A stretch of DNA of 64,000 bases from Chromohalobacter israelensis (lineage in GTDB: Bacteria > Pseudomonadota > Gammaproteobacteria > Pseudomonadales > Halomonadaceae). The stretch covers positions 372,001-436,000 of the forward strand of contig JQNW01000004.1 of NCBI GenBank assembly GCA_000761475.1. The letters run 5' to 3'. The notes below the pieces were generated by a model. That model ran no database searches and had not been told where the DNA came from. It saw only the letters and a list, made by a program, of their open reading frames with translations. Below are positions 36,743 through 44,413 of the stretch, one piece after another. Within the stretch, counting starts at the first letter, position 1. Each line of letters begins with the position of its first letter. The translations under genes were made by a program, and so were the position numbers.

Positions 36743-37669
36743 TCAAGCCGGTGTCGTCTGATCGTCTCTTCGAAACTCACGTTGCAGCCAGTCCAGCAGC
36801 GCCAGCGTTTCCGCGCGTGGCTGGGCGCCGTGTCGCGTGTAAACGGACAGTGCATTGTCGAGTGGCAGGGACATCGACAGCGGACGTACGAGCTGTCCGC
36901 TCTGGATGAGGCGCTCGGCTGTGCGCCGCCAGCCTAGGGCGATACCATGCCCGGCAAGCGCCGACTGAAGAACCAGCGGATAGCTATCGAAAATCATGCC
37001 ATTTCCCTGGCTGGGCACGAAATTCCCCATAGCGCGTAGCCAACTATCCCACTCGAACCAGTCCGGTGCGTCGGCTCTATGGTGCAGTAAACGGTGCTCG
37101 ATGAGGTTTGCCAGCGTGATGGGGTGGTGCTGTGCGGCGAGATAGTCGGGACTGCAGATGGGGAAAATCTCGTCGGATGCGGTGAAGGACAGTGCGTGGC
37201 TGCCGCTGGGGCGCCCACTCGTCTGCAGCGCGACATCGAAATAGTCGTGATGTTCGACCACGGGACGCGTCGAAGTCACCAGGCGTACCTCGATTTCAGG
37301 ATGCTGCCGGTTGAACGCGGCGAGGCGCGGCATGACCCAGTAGAAGGCTTCGCAGAGCTGACAGAACAGCACCACGACGCCGTCATGCACTTCCTGACGC
37401 AGGGCATTGGCCTGCGCGGCAATCCCCTCCAGTGCGGCGCTCACCGTGCGTCCGAATTCACGGCCGGCAGCGGTGAGAAACACGCCCCGGTTTCGGCGTT
37501 CGAACAGGGCGACGCCGAGATCGTCTTCCAGTGCCCGAATCTGCCGACTGATGGCGGCCTGGGTGAGATGCAGCTCGTCGGCGGCGCGGGAAAAGCTTTC
37601 CAGGCGTGCGGCGGCTTCGAAGGGCATCAGGCTGGCGAGTGGGGGCAAGGCCTTGCCTAGACGGTTCAT
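36743..37669 (-). CDS. LysR-family regulator (GcvA-like), divergent from an EamA exporter
   Basis: 308 residues. Helix-turn-helix SFSRAADELHLTQAAISRQI and a GcvA-like effector domain (PEIEVRLVTSTRPV, then FDVALQTSGRP). It is transcribed away from the EamA-family gene across 104 bases, the usual arrangement of a LysR regulator with its target. The ATG eight codons into the frame was preferred since the family starts close to the helix-turn-helix. Confidence 0.85.
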   Translation of the reverse strand: MNRLGKALPPLASLMPFEAAARLESFSRAADELHLTQAAISRQIRALEDDLGVALFERRNRGVFLTAAGREFGRTVSAALEGIAAQANALRQEVHDGVVVLFCQLCEAFYWVMPRLAAFNRQHPEIEVRLVTSTRPVVEHHDYFDVALQTSGRPSGSHALSFTASDEIFPICSPDYLAAQHHPITLANLIEHRLLHHRADAPDWFEWDSWLRAMGNFVPSQGNGMIFDSYPLVLQSALAGHGIALGWRRTAERLIQSGQLVRPLSMSLPLDNALSVYTRHGAQPRAETLALLDWLQREFRRDDQTTPA

Positions 37670-37773
37670 ATGCGATCCATAATTACAGCTCATGGAAAGT
37701 GACGTATAACTCGTTTGTCGTGCATGCCTGGGGCGCGCACCCTTGAGCGGCTTCTTGCTCAGGGAGAACGTTC

Positions 37774-38769
37774 ATGAAGCCGATAATTGGGACACAAATC
37801 TCAAAATGGCAAGGCATCGGTTGTATTGTCGCCTCGGTCTTCTGCCTCTCGATGGCCGACGCTCTGGTTAAGTATATCAGTGATGACGTGGGTGTTTGGC
37901 AGCTGTACGTGCTGCGTGCGCTGTTGGCGTCGCCGCTTTTAGGGCTGTTGCTCGGAAGACGTGGCGTGATGCGTCTGGGGCGAGCGCTGCTACGCCGTTG
38001 GGTGCTGGTCAGAACCGGTTTGTTGATGGCCATGTGGTTGACCTTCTATGCGGCGCTGCCGACGTTGACGCTCTCCATGGCGGCGGTGGCGCTGTATACC
38101 TCGCCGCTGTTCATTGCCTTGTTCGCTGCCTGGTTGGCTGGCGAACGGCTCTCGACAGCAGGCTGGTGGGGGATCGTCTTGGGCTTTGCCGGTGTGGTGC
38201 TGATATTGCGCCCGGGGACGATGCATTTCACGCCCATGGTGGCACTGCCGCTGCTGGCGGCGGTGTGTTATGCGCTGGCCTGCGTGGTGACGCGTGTTCA
38301 TTGCCGCGACGAAGCGCCGTTGGTACTTTCCGGGGCGCTGAATTTGGGCTTTATATGTCTGGGGGCGGTGGGCTGTCTGTGGATGACGCTGCACGGGCAG
38401 CTACCGGCCGATGACACCACGTCGACCTTCCTGACGGCACCTTGGCGTTCGCTTCCAGCCGAAACTTGGTGGCTACTGGCGGGACTGGCGATACTCTTCG
38501 TGCTGGCCAGCAGCACGGTGGCCAAGGCGTATCAAATGGCCCCGTCTGCCTTGATCGGCATTTTCGATTACACGTATCTCGTCTTCGCGGCCGGTTGGGG
38601 ATGGTGGCTGTTCAGCGAGACGCCGGATGTGGCCACGGCGGTGGGCATGTTGTGCGTGGGCGTGGCGGGGGGGGGCGTCTGGCGCGCCACGCCCGCCTGC
38701 ATGCCGTCCGTTACCGCATCGGTCGGCACCGAGACCCGATCCGGCTATCCGGCGGGACCGCCGAGATAA
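37774..38769 (+). CDS. EamA/DMT-family transporter
   Basis: 331 residues, ten predicted helices in two EamA repeats (first about 15-145, ending GIVLGFAGVVLILRPG; second about 155-300). Such permeases export amino acids or other metabolites. The C-terminal 25 residues are a polar tail. Probably controlled by the divergent LysR regulator. Codon choice near the N-terminus looks slightly less GC-rich than its neighbours. Confidence 0.82.
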   Translation: MKPIIGTQISKWQGIGCIVASVFCLSMADALVKYISDDVGVWQLYVLRALLASPLLGLLLGRRGVMRLGRALLRRWVLVRTGLLMAMWLTFYAALPTLTLSMAAVALYTSPLFIALFAAWLAGERLSTAGWWGIVLGFAGVVLILRPGTMHFTPMVALPLLAAVCYALACVVTRVHCRDEAPLVLSGALNLGFICLGAVGCLWMTLHGQLPADDTTSTFLTAPWRSLPAETWWLLAGLAILFVLASSTVAKAYQMAPSALIGIFDYTYLVFAAGWGWWLFSETPDVATAVGMLCVGVAGGGVWRATPACMPSVTASVGTETRSGYPAGPPR

Positions 38770-38804
38770 CGATGCCATTGTTTAACCTGGGGGCTGGATG
38801 CAGG

Positions 38805-38833
38805 TTGAGTCGTCCGCGATCCTTCCCTATACA
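38805..38833 (+). promoter_or_regulatory. Sigma-70 type promoter of the complex I-like operon
   Basis: TTGAGT (38805-38810) and TATACA (38828-38833) are 17 bases apart, the ideal spacing, and both boxes are close to consensus. Transcription would begin near 38840, ahead of the small ORF and the A-like subunit. Confidence 0.6.
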
Positions 38834-38875
38834 TAGGGGATAGACGTTACCTCAACACGGACAAGGAGCTGTCGC

Positions 38876-39019
38876 ATGTTGGCAGGTGGCGTTCAGGACC
38901 GCCATCTCGTCTTTGAAATCGAGTGTGCGAAAGGGCAAGGCCAGGGTATGGCCAAGATTCGTTTGAGTCAGCAACGCGAGGGATTCGCATGGAGCTGTTC
39001 GCTCTTCTCATCATTCTGA
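38876..39019 (+). CDS. Possible 47-residue leader ORF before the complex I-like operon
   Basis: An ATG sits 8 bases after a strong AAGGAG site and opens a 47-codon frame (starting MLAGGVQDRHLVFEIECAKG) that ends at TGA 39017-39019, overlapping the first 31 bases of the A-like subunit in another frame. It lies between the promoter and that gene. Either a small protein or a leader that couples or regulates translation of the operon. Nothing about its sequence is recognised; it could be chance. Confidence 0.35.
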   Translation: MLAGGVQDRHLVFEIECAKGQGQGMAKIRLSQQREGFAWSCSLFSSF

Positions 39020-39336
39020 TCGTGGCACTGGGGGCCGGGCTGCTGTTGCAGTGGCTGCCCATGCGTCACCAGCCTCGACCCAACTGGTCTCAGCGGGTTC
39101 CGTTTCTGGGCGGGGGGACGCCCGATAGCCACGCCTGGAGCCGCTACCACGTCCGCTATTACCCCATGACCCTGCTGCTCATCGCCTTCGAGATGGAGAT
39201 GATGTTCATGTACCCGTGGGCGGTCGTGTTCGTCGAGAAGGGCATGAAGGCGATGATGGAGATGGGCATGTTTCTCGCCATCCTGTCGGTGGGCATCGTC
39301 TATGCCTGGCGTGAGGGGGTGTTCAAGTGGCAGTGA
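38989..39336 (+). CDS. Complex I A-subunit-like membrane protein
   Basis: 115 residues with three membrane helices. RYHVRYYPMTLLLIAFEMEM, then FMYPWAVVF, matches the conserved NuoA block, including two acidic residues in the second helix. In complex I, NuoA sits at the junction of the hydrophilic and membrane arms. Start chosen after GAGGG at 6 bases. It is the first of eight genes that overlap or nearly touch; its stop is overlapped by the B/D-like gene. Confidence 0.82.
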   Translation: MELFALLIILIVALGAGLLLQWLPMRHQPRPNWSQRVPFLGGGTPDSHAWSRYHVRYYPMTLLLIAFEMEMMFMYPWAVVFVEKGMKAMMEMGMFLAILSVGIVYAWREGVFKWQ

Positions 39337-40637
39337 ACTGGCTGCACAAACTCGCCGCGCGTGGCAGCGTTCCCGTGTTTCCCGTGCTGGGCAAGCAGGG
39401 CGATAGCGCGCTGCGGCACCTCGCGTTATCGCCGCAAATCGAACTGGTCGATTCACCGCGCCACGCCAGCGTGCTGCTGGTGGCAGGCGAGGTGCCGGCC
39501 GACCGCTTCGAGCCCCTGCGCCGGGTGCACGACCAGTTGCCATACCCCTTCACGACGCTGTGGTTTCGTAGTGAACCCTGGCCCCATCTGGAGCGTGTGG
39601 CCCGTATCGACGATCTCGACGACCTGCCCGGTGCACTGGTCATGGCGCATCGCGAACTGATGGAAGGCCGCCGCGGCAGTGCTCATCGTCTCCTGCCGGA
39701 TGAGCCGCCCAACCCCTGGGAAGGCGAGGGTGATTTTGGCCAGGGCGGTGAAGGCATGATGGGCGGGGTACCCTATGGGCGGCCCATGGCCATGAACATG
39801 GAAGATGACATTCGTGACGGGTTGACGCTGGACTCACTGACTTTCCGGCTGGGGCCGTTCTTCTTCGCGTTTCCGCCCGGCATGGCGGCGGAGATCACCC
39901 TGCAGGGGGATCTCGTGCAGACATGGCAAACGCAGTTGGCGCCGTATCCACAGCCTCTCGACGATGTCTTTTTCAACGCGCGCGAGCGCCCCGTCCCCAT
40001 TGCGGAGGTCGAGCTTGCCCGGGCTCGCCATCATCTGCACCGGCTGTTTCATGCATTACACCTGGCGGGCCTGGAGAACGTGAGCCTGCGGGCCTTGCGC
40101 CTAGCGCATGGGTTGTCGACATCGAACACCCTCGAAGGATTGCGGCGCGCACTATCACGTAGCGGCTTCTTTCGCCTGACGGCGGGCGGCGGCGTGCTCG
40201 GCCCCGAGCAGGCACGCATGATCGGCGGGCCCGCCGCCCGAGCCGCCGGACTGGATGATGATCTGCGCGCGGAGGATGCCGGCTATCGACGACTGGGATT
40301 CTCCCCCGTCTGTCAGACCGCGGGCGATACCCTTGCTCGCTGGCGGCAGCTTCTGGACGAAATCGACCAATCCCTTCATCTGGCCCGTCTGGCCGAACGC
40401 GACAGGGTACACACGGAGCGGACAGGCAGCGTCGAGACACCGCGTGGCCCCTGGTCGGCGCGGCGACCGGCGGATGCGAGTGCGCTCTTCGACGAGCTGT
40501 TACCCGGGCTGGAGTGGGGCGATGCCTTGGCGGCGGTCGCCAGTCTGGATGTCGCGGGGTTGACCGATCAACCTGTCGGCACACGGCCATCCGGCGAGTC
40601 CCGGGCGGTACGGGGAGGCACCGGGAACGATGTTTAG
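39327..40637 (+). CDS. Degenerate fused NuoB/NuoD-like protein without Fe-S ligands
   Basis: 436 residues. Residues about 14-95 align by eye with NuoB (SPRHASVLLVAGEVPAD, then RRVHDQLPYPF), but the paired CC and the other cysteines that hold cluster N2 are absent. Residues about 165-330 resemble the 49-kDa NuoD subunit: where NuoD has GPQHPSTHG, this protein has LGPFFFAFPPG (175-185), so the quinone-site histidine is lost. One cysteine is seen in the whole chain. A glycine/methionine-rich linker joins the halves. It probably serves as a structural cap, not in electron transfer. GTG start, overlapping the A-like gene by 10 bases, with GAGGGGG ahead. Confidence 0.7.
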   Translation: MAVNWLHKLAARGSVPVFPVLGKQGDSALRHLALSPQIELVDSPRHASVLLVAGEVPADRFEPLRRVHDQLPYPFTTLWFRSEPWPHLERVARIDDLDDLPGALVMAHRELMEGRRGSAHRLLPDEPPNPWEGEGDFGQGGEGMMGGVPYGRPMAMNMEDDIRDGLTLDSLTFRLGPFFFAFPPGMAAEITLQGDLVQTWQTQLAPYPQPLDDVFFNARERPVPIAEVELARARHHLHRLFHALHLAGLENVSLRALRLAHGLSTSNTLEGLRRALSRSGFFRLTAGGGVLGPEQARMIGGPAARAAGLDDDLRAEDAGYRRLGFSPVCQTAGDTLARWRQLLDEIDQSLHLARLAERDRVHTERTGSVETPRGPWSARRPADASALFDELLPGLEWGDALAAVASLDVAGLTDQPVGTRPSGESRAVRGGTGNDV

Positions 40638-41553
40638 CGAGCTGTTTCTGCCGGTTCTCATGGTGATCTTCATGCTGGTTGTCGGCGGTTATGCCGTTGC
40701 CGTGCTCGATCGCCTGGTTGCCAGCGCGCTTGGCACTCCCCAGGCCGGAGGTATCTGGCTGGCGCCGATGGCGCGCGGCGCCTGGTTGCTGACCCAGCAC
40801 GCCAATGCCACCGAAGCACCGGATTGGCGGGCCTGGCGGCTGGCACCGGCCCTGTATCTGGCATTGGCGGCGGGCGGGCTGGCGGTGGTGCCATGGTCGG
40901 CATCGCTGGTTGCCACGGATCTGGTCACCAGCGTGGTGCTGTGGGGCAGCGTGGAAGCGCTGGCGACCGTCGTCATCTTCTTGCATGGCTGGTCGGCGAA
41001 TTCGTTACTGGCCTTGATCGGCGGGTACCGGTACGTGGCGCTGGGGCTCTCCTACATCCTGATCAGCATGTTCGTGCTGATCGGCGTGGCATTGCCGGCC
41101 GAATCGCTGCAGTTCACCCAGGTGGTGGCTTCGCAGGAAGGCCTGTGGAATGTCATCCGCCAGCCGCTGGGACTGCCGCTGTTTCTCATCGTCGGCCTGG
41201 GCATGACCTTCTGGGGGCCGCTGAATCTGGCCGATTCGACGGACCTTGCCGGCGGCACGGCCTCGGAGATCTCGGGGCCGCCACGGCTGGTCTGGGACAT
41301 GGCCCGGGCGACCATGCTGGTCGCGTTCAGCGGCGTGGCAGCGACTGCCTTCCTGGGGGGCTGGCTGGGGCCCTGGCTGCCCGGCCCGTTATGGATGTCC
41401 CTCAAGATGCTGGCGGTATTGAGCGTGCTGCTGTTGCTCGGGCGGCTACTGCCGCGACTGGCGCCGGAGCGCTGCGTCACCTTGATGTGGGTCGTGTTGC
41501 TGCCGCTGTCGTTCATCGATCTGGTATGGGCCGGGATAGGAGCGCTGTTGTGA
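40630..41553 (+). CDS. Complex I H-subunit-like membrane protein lacking the quinone loop
   Basis: 307 residues, about eight helices. The C-terminal part follows NuoH (FLGGWLGPWLPGPLWMSLKM, and the final LPLSFIDLVWA). The cytoplasmic loop that in NuoH reads PFD-x-x-EAE-x-EL and lines the quinone chamber is replaced by GPLNLADSTDLAGGT (about 196-210), and the QDRYGPNRVG amphipathic block near the N-terminus is missing. So the scaffold is kept, but quinone coupling seems lost. The ATG overlaps the previous stop by 8 bases. Confidence 0.78.
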   Translation: MFSELFLPVLMVIFMLVVGGYAVAVLDRLVASALGTPQAGGIWLAPMARGAWLLTQHANATEAPDWRAWRLAPALYLALAAGGLAVVPWSASLVATDLVTSVVLWGSVEALATVVIFLHGWSANSLLALIGGYRYVALGLSYILISMFVLIGVALPAESLQFTQVVASQEGLWNVIRQPLGLPLFLIVGLGMTFWGPLNLADSTDLAGGTASEISGPPRLVWDMARATMLVAFSGVAATAFLGGWLGPWLPGPLWMSLKMLAVLSVLLLLGRLLPRLAPERCVTLMWVVLLPLSFIDLVWAGIGALL

Positions 41554-42188
41554 TGGAGAGCATGAATCACGGCCTCGGTGTCGATATCGCGTTTCTGCTG
41601 CTGGCCACGCTGGCGGTGGTCACCGGGTGGCGCGTGTTTCGTACCGATTCGATGGTACGGGCCTCCTTCTTTCTGCTGGTGTCGTTCATCGCCGTGGGCG
41701 TGATCATGATCCTGTTGGCGGCGGAATACCTGGGCGTTGCCATGTTCTTCATGATGGCCGTGGAAATGACGGTCATGGCGCTGTTCATGGTCATGTTCAT
41801 GATGAACCCGGCCGGCCTGAATCCCATGAACATGGTCCATCAGGAACGTATCGCCATCGGGGCTGGCGTCGCCGGTTTTCTGGTACTGGGCGCCATGGCC
41901 CTGTTGGCGACCTTTCCCGATCAGCCGGTGCCGGCAGGCCTCGACCCCGTCAGATCATTGGGCAACGAAATGCTCGGTGATTCGATGCTGATTTTCGAAT
42001 CGGCGGGTCTCGTGCTGCTGACCACCATGATCGGCGTGGTGGTGCTGTCGAGCCATCGCGGGCGCTATGGCGCGGCGGCGGAGGGCTCGATGCCGCCGGG
42101 GCTGGAACCGGGCGGCGACCCGGCAGGCAAGCCCGAGGAGGACGAAGCGGGCGAGGGTGGGCATCACCATCATCACCATCATCACTGA
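41553..42188 (+). CDS. Complex I J-subunit-like membrane protein with natural octahistidine tail
   Basis: 211 residues, five helices. The central block AAEYLGVAMFFMMAVEMTVM, then ALFMVMFMMNPAG, corresponds to the NuoJ third helix. The C-terminal 40 residues are soluble, acidic and glycine-rich and end in eight consecutive histidines (codons 42162-42185). NuoJ borders the E-channel of complex I. Start overlaps the H-like stop (TGATG). Confidence 0.8.
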   Translation: MESMNHGLGVDIAFLLLATLAVVTGWRVFRTDSMVRASFFLLVSFIAVGVIMILLAAEYLGVAMFFMMAVEMTVMALFMVMFMMNPAGLNPMNMVHQERIAIGAGVAGFLVLGAMALLATFPDQPVPAGLDPVRSLGNEMLGDSMLIFESAGLVLLTTMIGVVVLSSHRGRYGAAAEGSMPPGLEPGGDPAGKPEEDEAGEGGHHHHHHHH

Positions 42189-42215
42189 GCGGGACAGACA
42201 GGCAGGGAGGCTTGC

Positions 42216-42521
42216 ATGACACTCACCACACTTTTGCTATTGGCAGCGGCACTGATCGGTATCGGGATCTATGGCGCGCTTTCCCAGCAGTCGTTCGTGA
42301 TGCTGATGATGGGACTGGAGCTGATCCTCAACGGTGTCATGCTGGCGGCGGTGGCGTTCTGGGCCTTCAGCGGGGCCGGAGCACCGGAAGGCCAGCTGCT
42401 GACGATCATCGTCATGGCCGTGATGGCCATCGAGATGGCGATGGGGTTCGCCCTGGTGGTCGCGGTCTTCCGCGGTAAACAGGCCGACATGACCGAATCG
42501 CTGACCGGGCTGAAGCACTGA
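42216..42521 (+). CDS. Complex I K-subunit-like (MrpC-related) membrane protein
   Basis: 101 residues, three helices, normal NuoK length. Both membrane glutamates essential in NuoK are kept: MMGLELILNGVML (second helix) and VMAIEMAMGFAL (third helix). These lie on the proton path between H/J and the antiporter-like subunits. A GGGAGGC site precedes the ATG, and the stop overlaps the next start. Confidence 0.87.
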   Translation: MTLTTLLLLAAALIGIGIYGALSQQSFVMLMMGLELILNGVMLAAVAFWAFSGAGAPEGQLLTIIVMAVMAIEMAMGFALVVAVFRGKQADMTESLTGLKH

Positions 42522-44413
42522 TGCTGTGGTTCGTCCCTCTCTTGCCGCTGCTGGCGGCCCTCGTCATCCATGGGGTCGGCAAGCGTTGGCCGGGCGACGA
42601 CAGGGGCCGTGCCGTGCTGACCCTGGCGGGGGTGGCGATCACGGTCGCTACCTTGCTGCTCGTGAGCATCGCGGTCACGGCGGACTGGGGCGGCACCTAT
42701 CGCTGGAGCTCCCGAATCGTTCTGTCACTCGGGATGACGTCCACCAGCGCCGTGTTCGCCATCGTCGTACCACTGATCGCCGCGCCGATCATCGTCTACA
42801 GCGCCTACCATGAAGCATCGCCGGTCAGTGGCGGGGGAGCGGCGCGCCCCCCCGTCGGACTGGTGGCGCTGCTGACGGCGTTCGTCGGCGCGATGGAACT
42901 GCTCGTCCTGGCCGAGGATTTCGTCACCCTGCTGATCGCCTGGGAACTGGTCGGGGCATGCTCGTGGGCGCTGATCGCCCATGAATGGCAGAAGGCCGGC
43001 AACCTGCGGGATGCCGCCTGGGCGTTCCTGGTCACTCGCTTCGGGGATCTGGGACTGTACATCGCCGCGGCGGCAGCGTTCGCCGGCACGGGCTCTTTTG
43101 CCTTTGCAGACCTGGCCCAACTCGATGGGTGGCGGCTGGACGTGTTCGTTGCCGGCGTCGTGCTGGCCGCCGCCGCGAAATCCGCCCAGGTGCCGTTCTC
43201 TCCCTGGCTGTTTGCCGCCATGTCCGGGCCGGCACCGGTGTCGGCATTGCTCCATGCGGCGACCATGGTCGCGGCGGGGATCTACCTGGTGGTCCGGCTG
43301 CATGCGGAACTCTCCGCCGTCGCCTGGTTTGCGCCGGTCGCCATCACGCTGGGGTTGACCACTGCCCTGGCAGGGGGACTGGTGGCCTGTCTTCAGGGCC
43401 ATGCCAAGAAGCTGCTGGCCGCCTCGACATCGGCCCAGTATGGCCTGATGTGGCTGGCGGCAGGGGCGGGCTTTCCCGGCGTCGCCCTGGTGCACTTCGT
43501 CACGCATGCATTCACCAAAGCGGCGCTGTTCCTGGCCGCCGGCATCGCCGAACGCCATGTCGACAGCTATTCGCTGACGGCGATGCGTCTGGGTCGCCGG
43601 CTTCCTGGCGTCGCGGCAGCCAGCATGGTGGCCAGCCTGGCGCTGGCGGGCGTCGTTCCGCTGAGTGCGGCGTGGAGCAAGGAGAAGATCGTCACGGCCG
43701 CCGGCCATCAGGCGTCCTGGCTTGCCGTTATCGTCGCCGTGGCGGCAGGGCTCAGTGCGCTGTACGCCACGCGCTTTCAACTGCTGGCGTTCGGGCGGGG
43801 GCGGCATGACCGCATGAGCGAGGCTGTCTCCCGGCCCGGCCACTCCCGGGCGGAAGCCGTCGCGCTCTACCTGCTGGCGGCAGGCACATTGGCACTGTCG
43901 CTACTCTGGTGGCCCGGTGTCGGAAATGGCCTCGCCGATTGGCTGTCCGTGCACTTTCCCGGGACCAGGCCGTGGGAACTCATCCTGTCGCTACTGCTGG
44001 TGGCGCTGGGCATGGGCCTGGGCGTCTGGGCGGTGCGTCGTGAAGTGACAGGGGCGCGCCGACCTGGCGCCACGCGAACCGGCGTGGCGGACTGGCTGGG
44101 CCTGCCGGTGCTGGCAACACGTGGCGCGAATGCCGTGCTGATGTTCAGCCATGGCCTGGCACGCTTCGACGACCGCGCCGTGGATGCCGGGATCCGGGGC
44201 AGTACCCGCTTTGGTGCGTGGCTGGCCAGGCTGGGAGAGCGGCGTGGCGAAGGCGCGTTCGATGGTGCCACGAACCAGCTCGCGAAGGGCATCGACTGGG
44301 CGGGACAAGTGGCACGTCGGGCGCACACCGGTCAGATGCATCACTACTACACCGGTATCGCGGCCGGACTCGCCGCGATCCTGATCATCCTGAGCATAGG
44401 AGCTCTCCTTTGA
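42521..44413 (+). CDS. Complex I L-subunit-like, proton-conducting antiporter-type protein
   Basis: 630 residues, about 15-16 helices. The channel residues of NuoL are visible: glutamate in LLIAWELVGACSWALIA, lysine in AAAKSAQVPFSPWL, the histidine in PVSALLHAATMVAAG, and lysine in LSAAWSKEKIV. The C-terminal third (from about residue 480) should contain the lateral helix and last span. It is predicted to move H+ or Na+. The last gene of this type in canonical order is followed by M and N. Confidence 0.87.
   Translation: MLWFVPLLPLLAALVIHGVGKRWPGDDRGRAVLTLAGVAITVATLLLVSIAVTADWGGTYRWSSRIVLSLGMTSTSAVFAIVVPLIAAPIIVYSAYHEASPVSGGGAARPPVGLVALLTAFVGAMELLVLAEDFVTLLIAWELVGACSWALIAHEWQKAGNLRDAAWAFLVTRFGDLGLYIAAAAAFAGTGSFAFADLAQLDGWRLDVFVAGVVLAAAAKSAQVPFSPWLFAAMSGPAPVSALLHAATMVAAGIYLVVRLHAELSAVAWFAPVAITLGLTTALAGGLVACLQGHAKKLLAASTSAQYGLMWLAAGAGFPGVALVHFVTHAFTKAALFLAAGIAERHVDSYSLTAMRLGRRLPGVAAASMVASLALAGVVPLSAAWSKEKIVTAAGHQASWLAVIVAVAAGLSALYATRFQLLAFGRGRHDRMSEAVSRPGHSRAEAVALYLLAAGTLALSLLWWPGVGNGLADWLSVHFPGTRPWELILSLLLVALGMGLGVWAVRREVTGARRPGATRTGVADWLGLPVLATRGANAVLMFSHGLARFDDRAVDAGIRGSTRFGAWLARLGERRGEGAFDGATNQLAKGIDWAGQVARRAHTGQMHHYYTGIAAGLAAILIILSIGALL

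Noticed and set aside
42157..42188. The His-rich end as an artificial affinity tag or vector sequence
   Set aside because: It uses mixed CAT/CAC codons in a natural gene context, is followed by the next operon gene, and no vector sequence is present.
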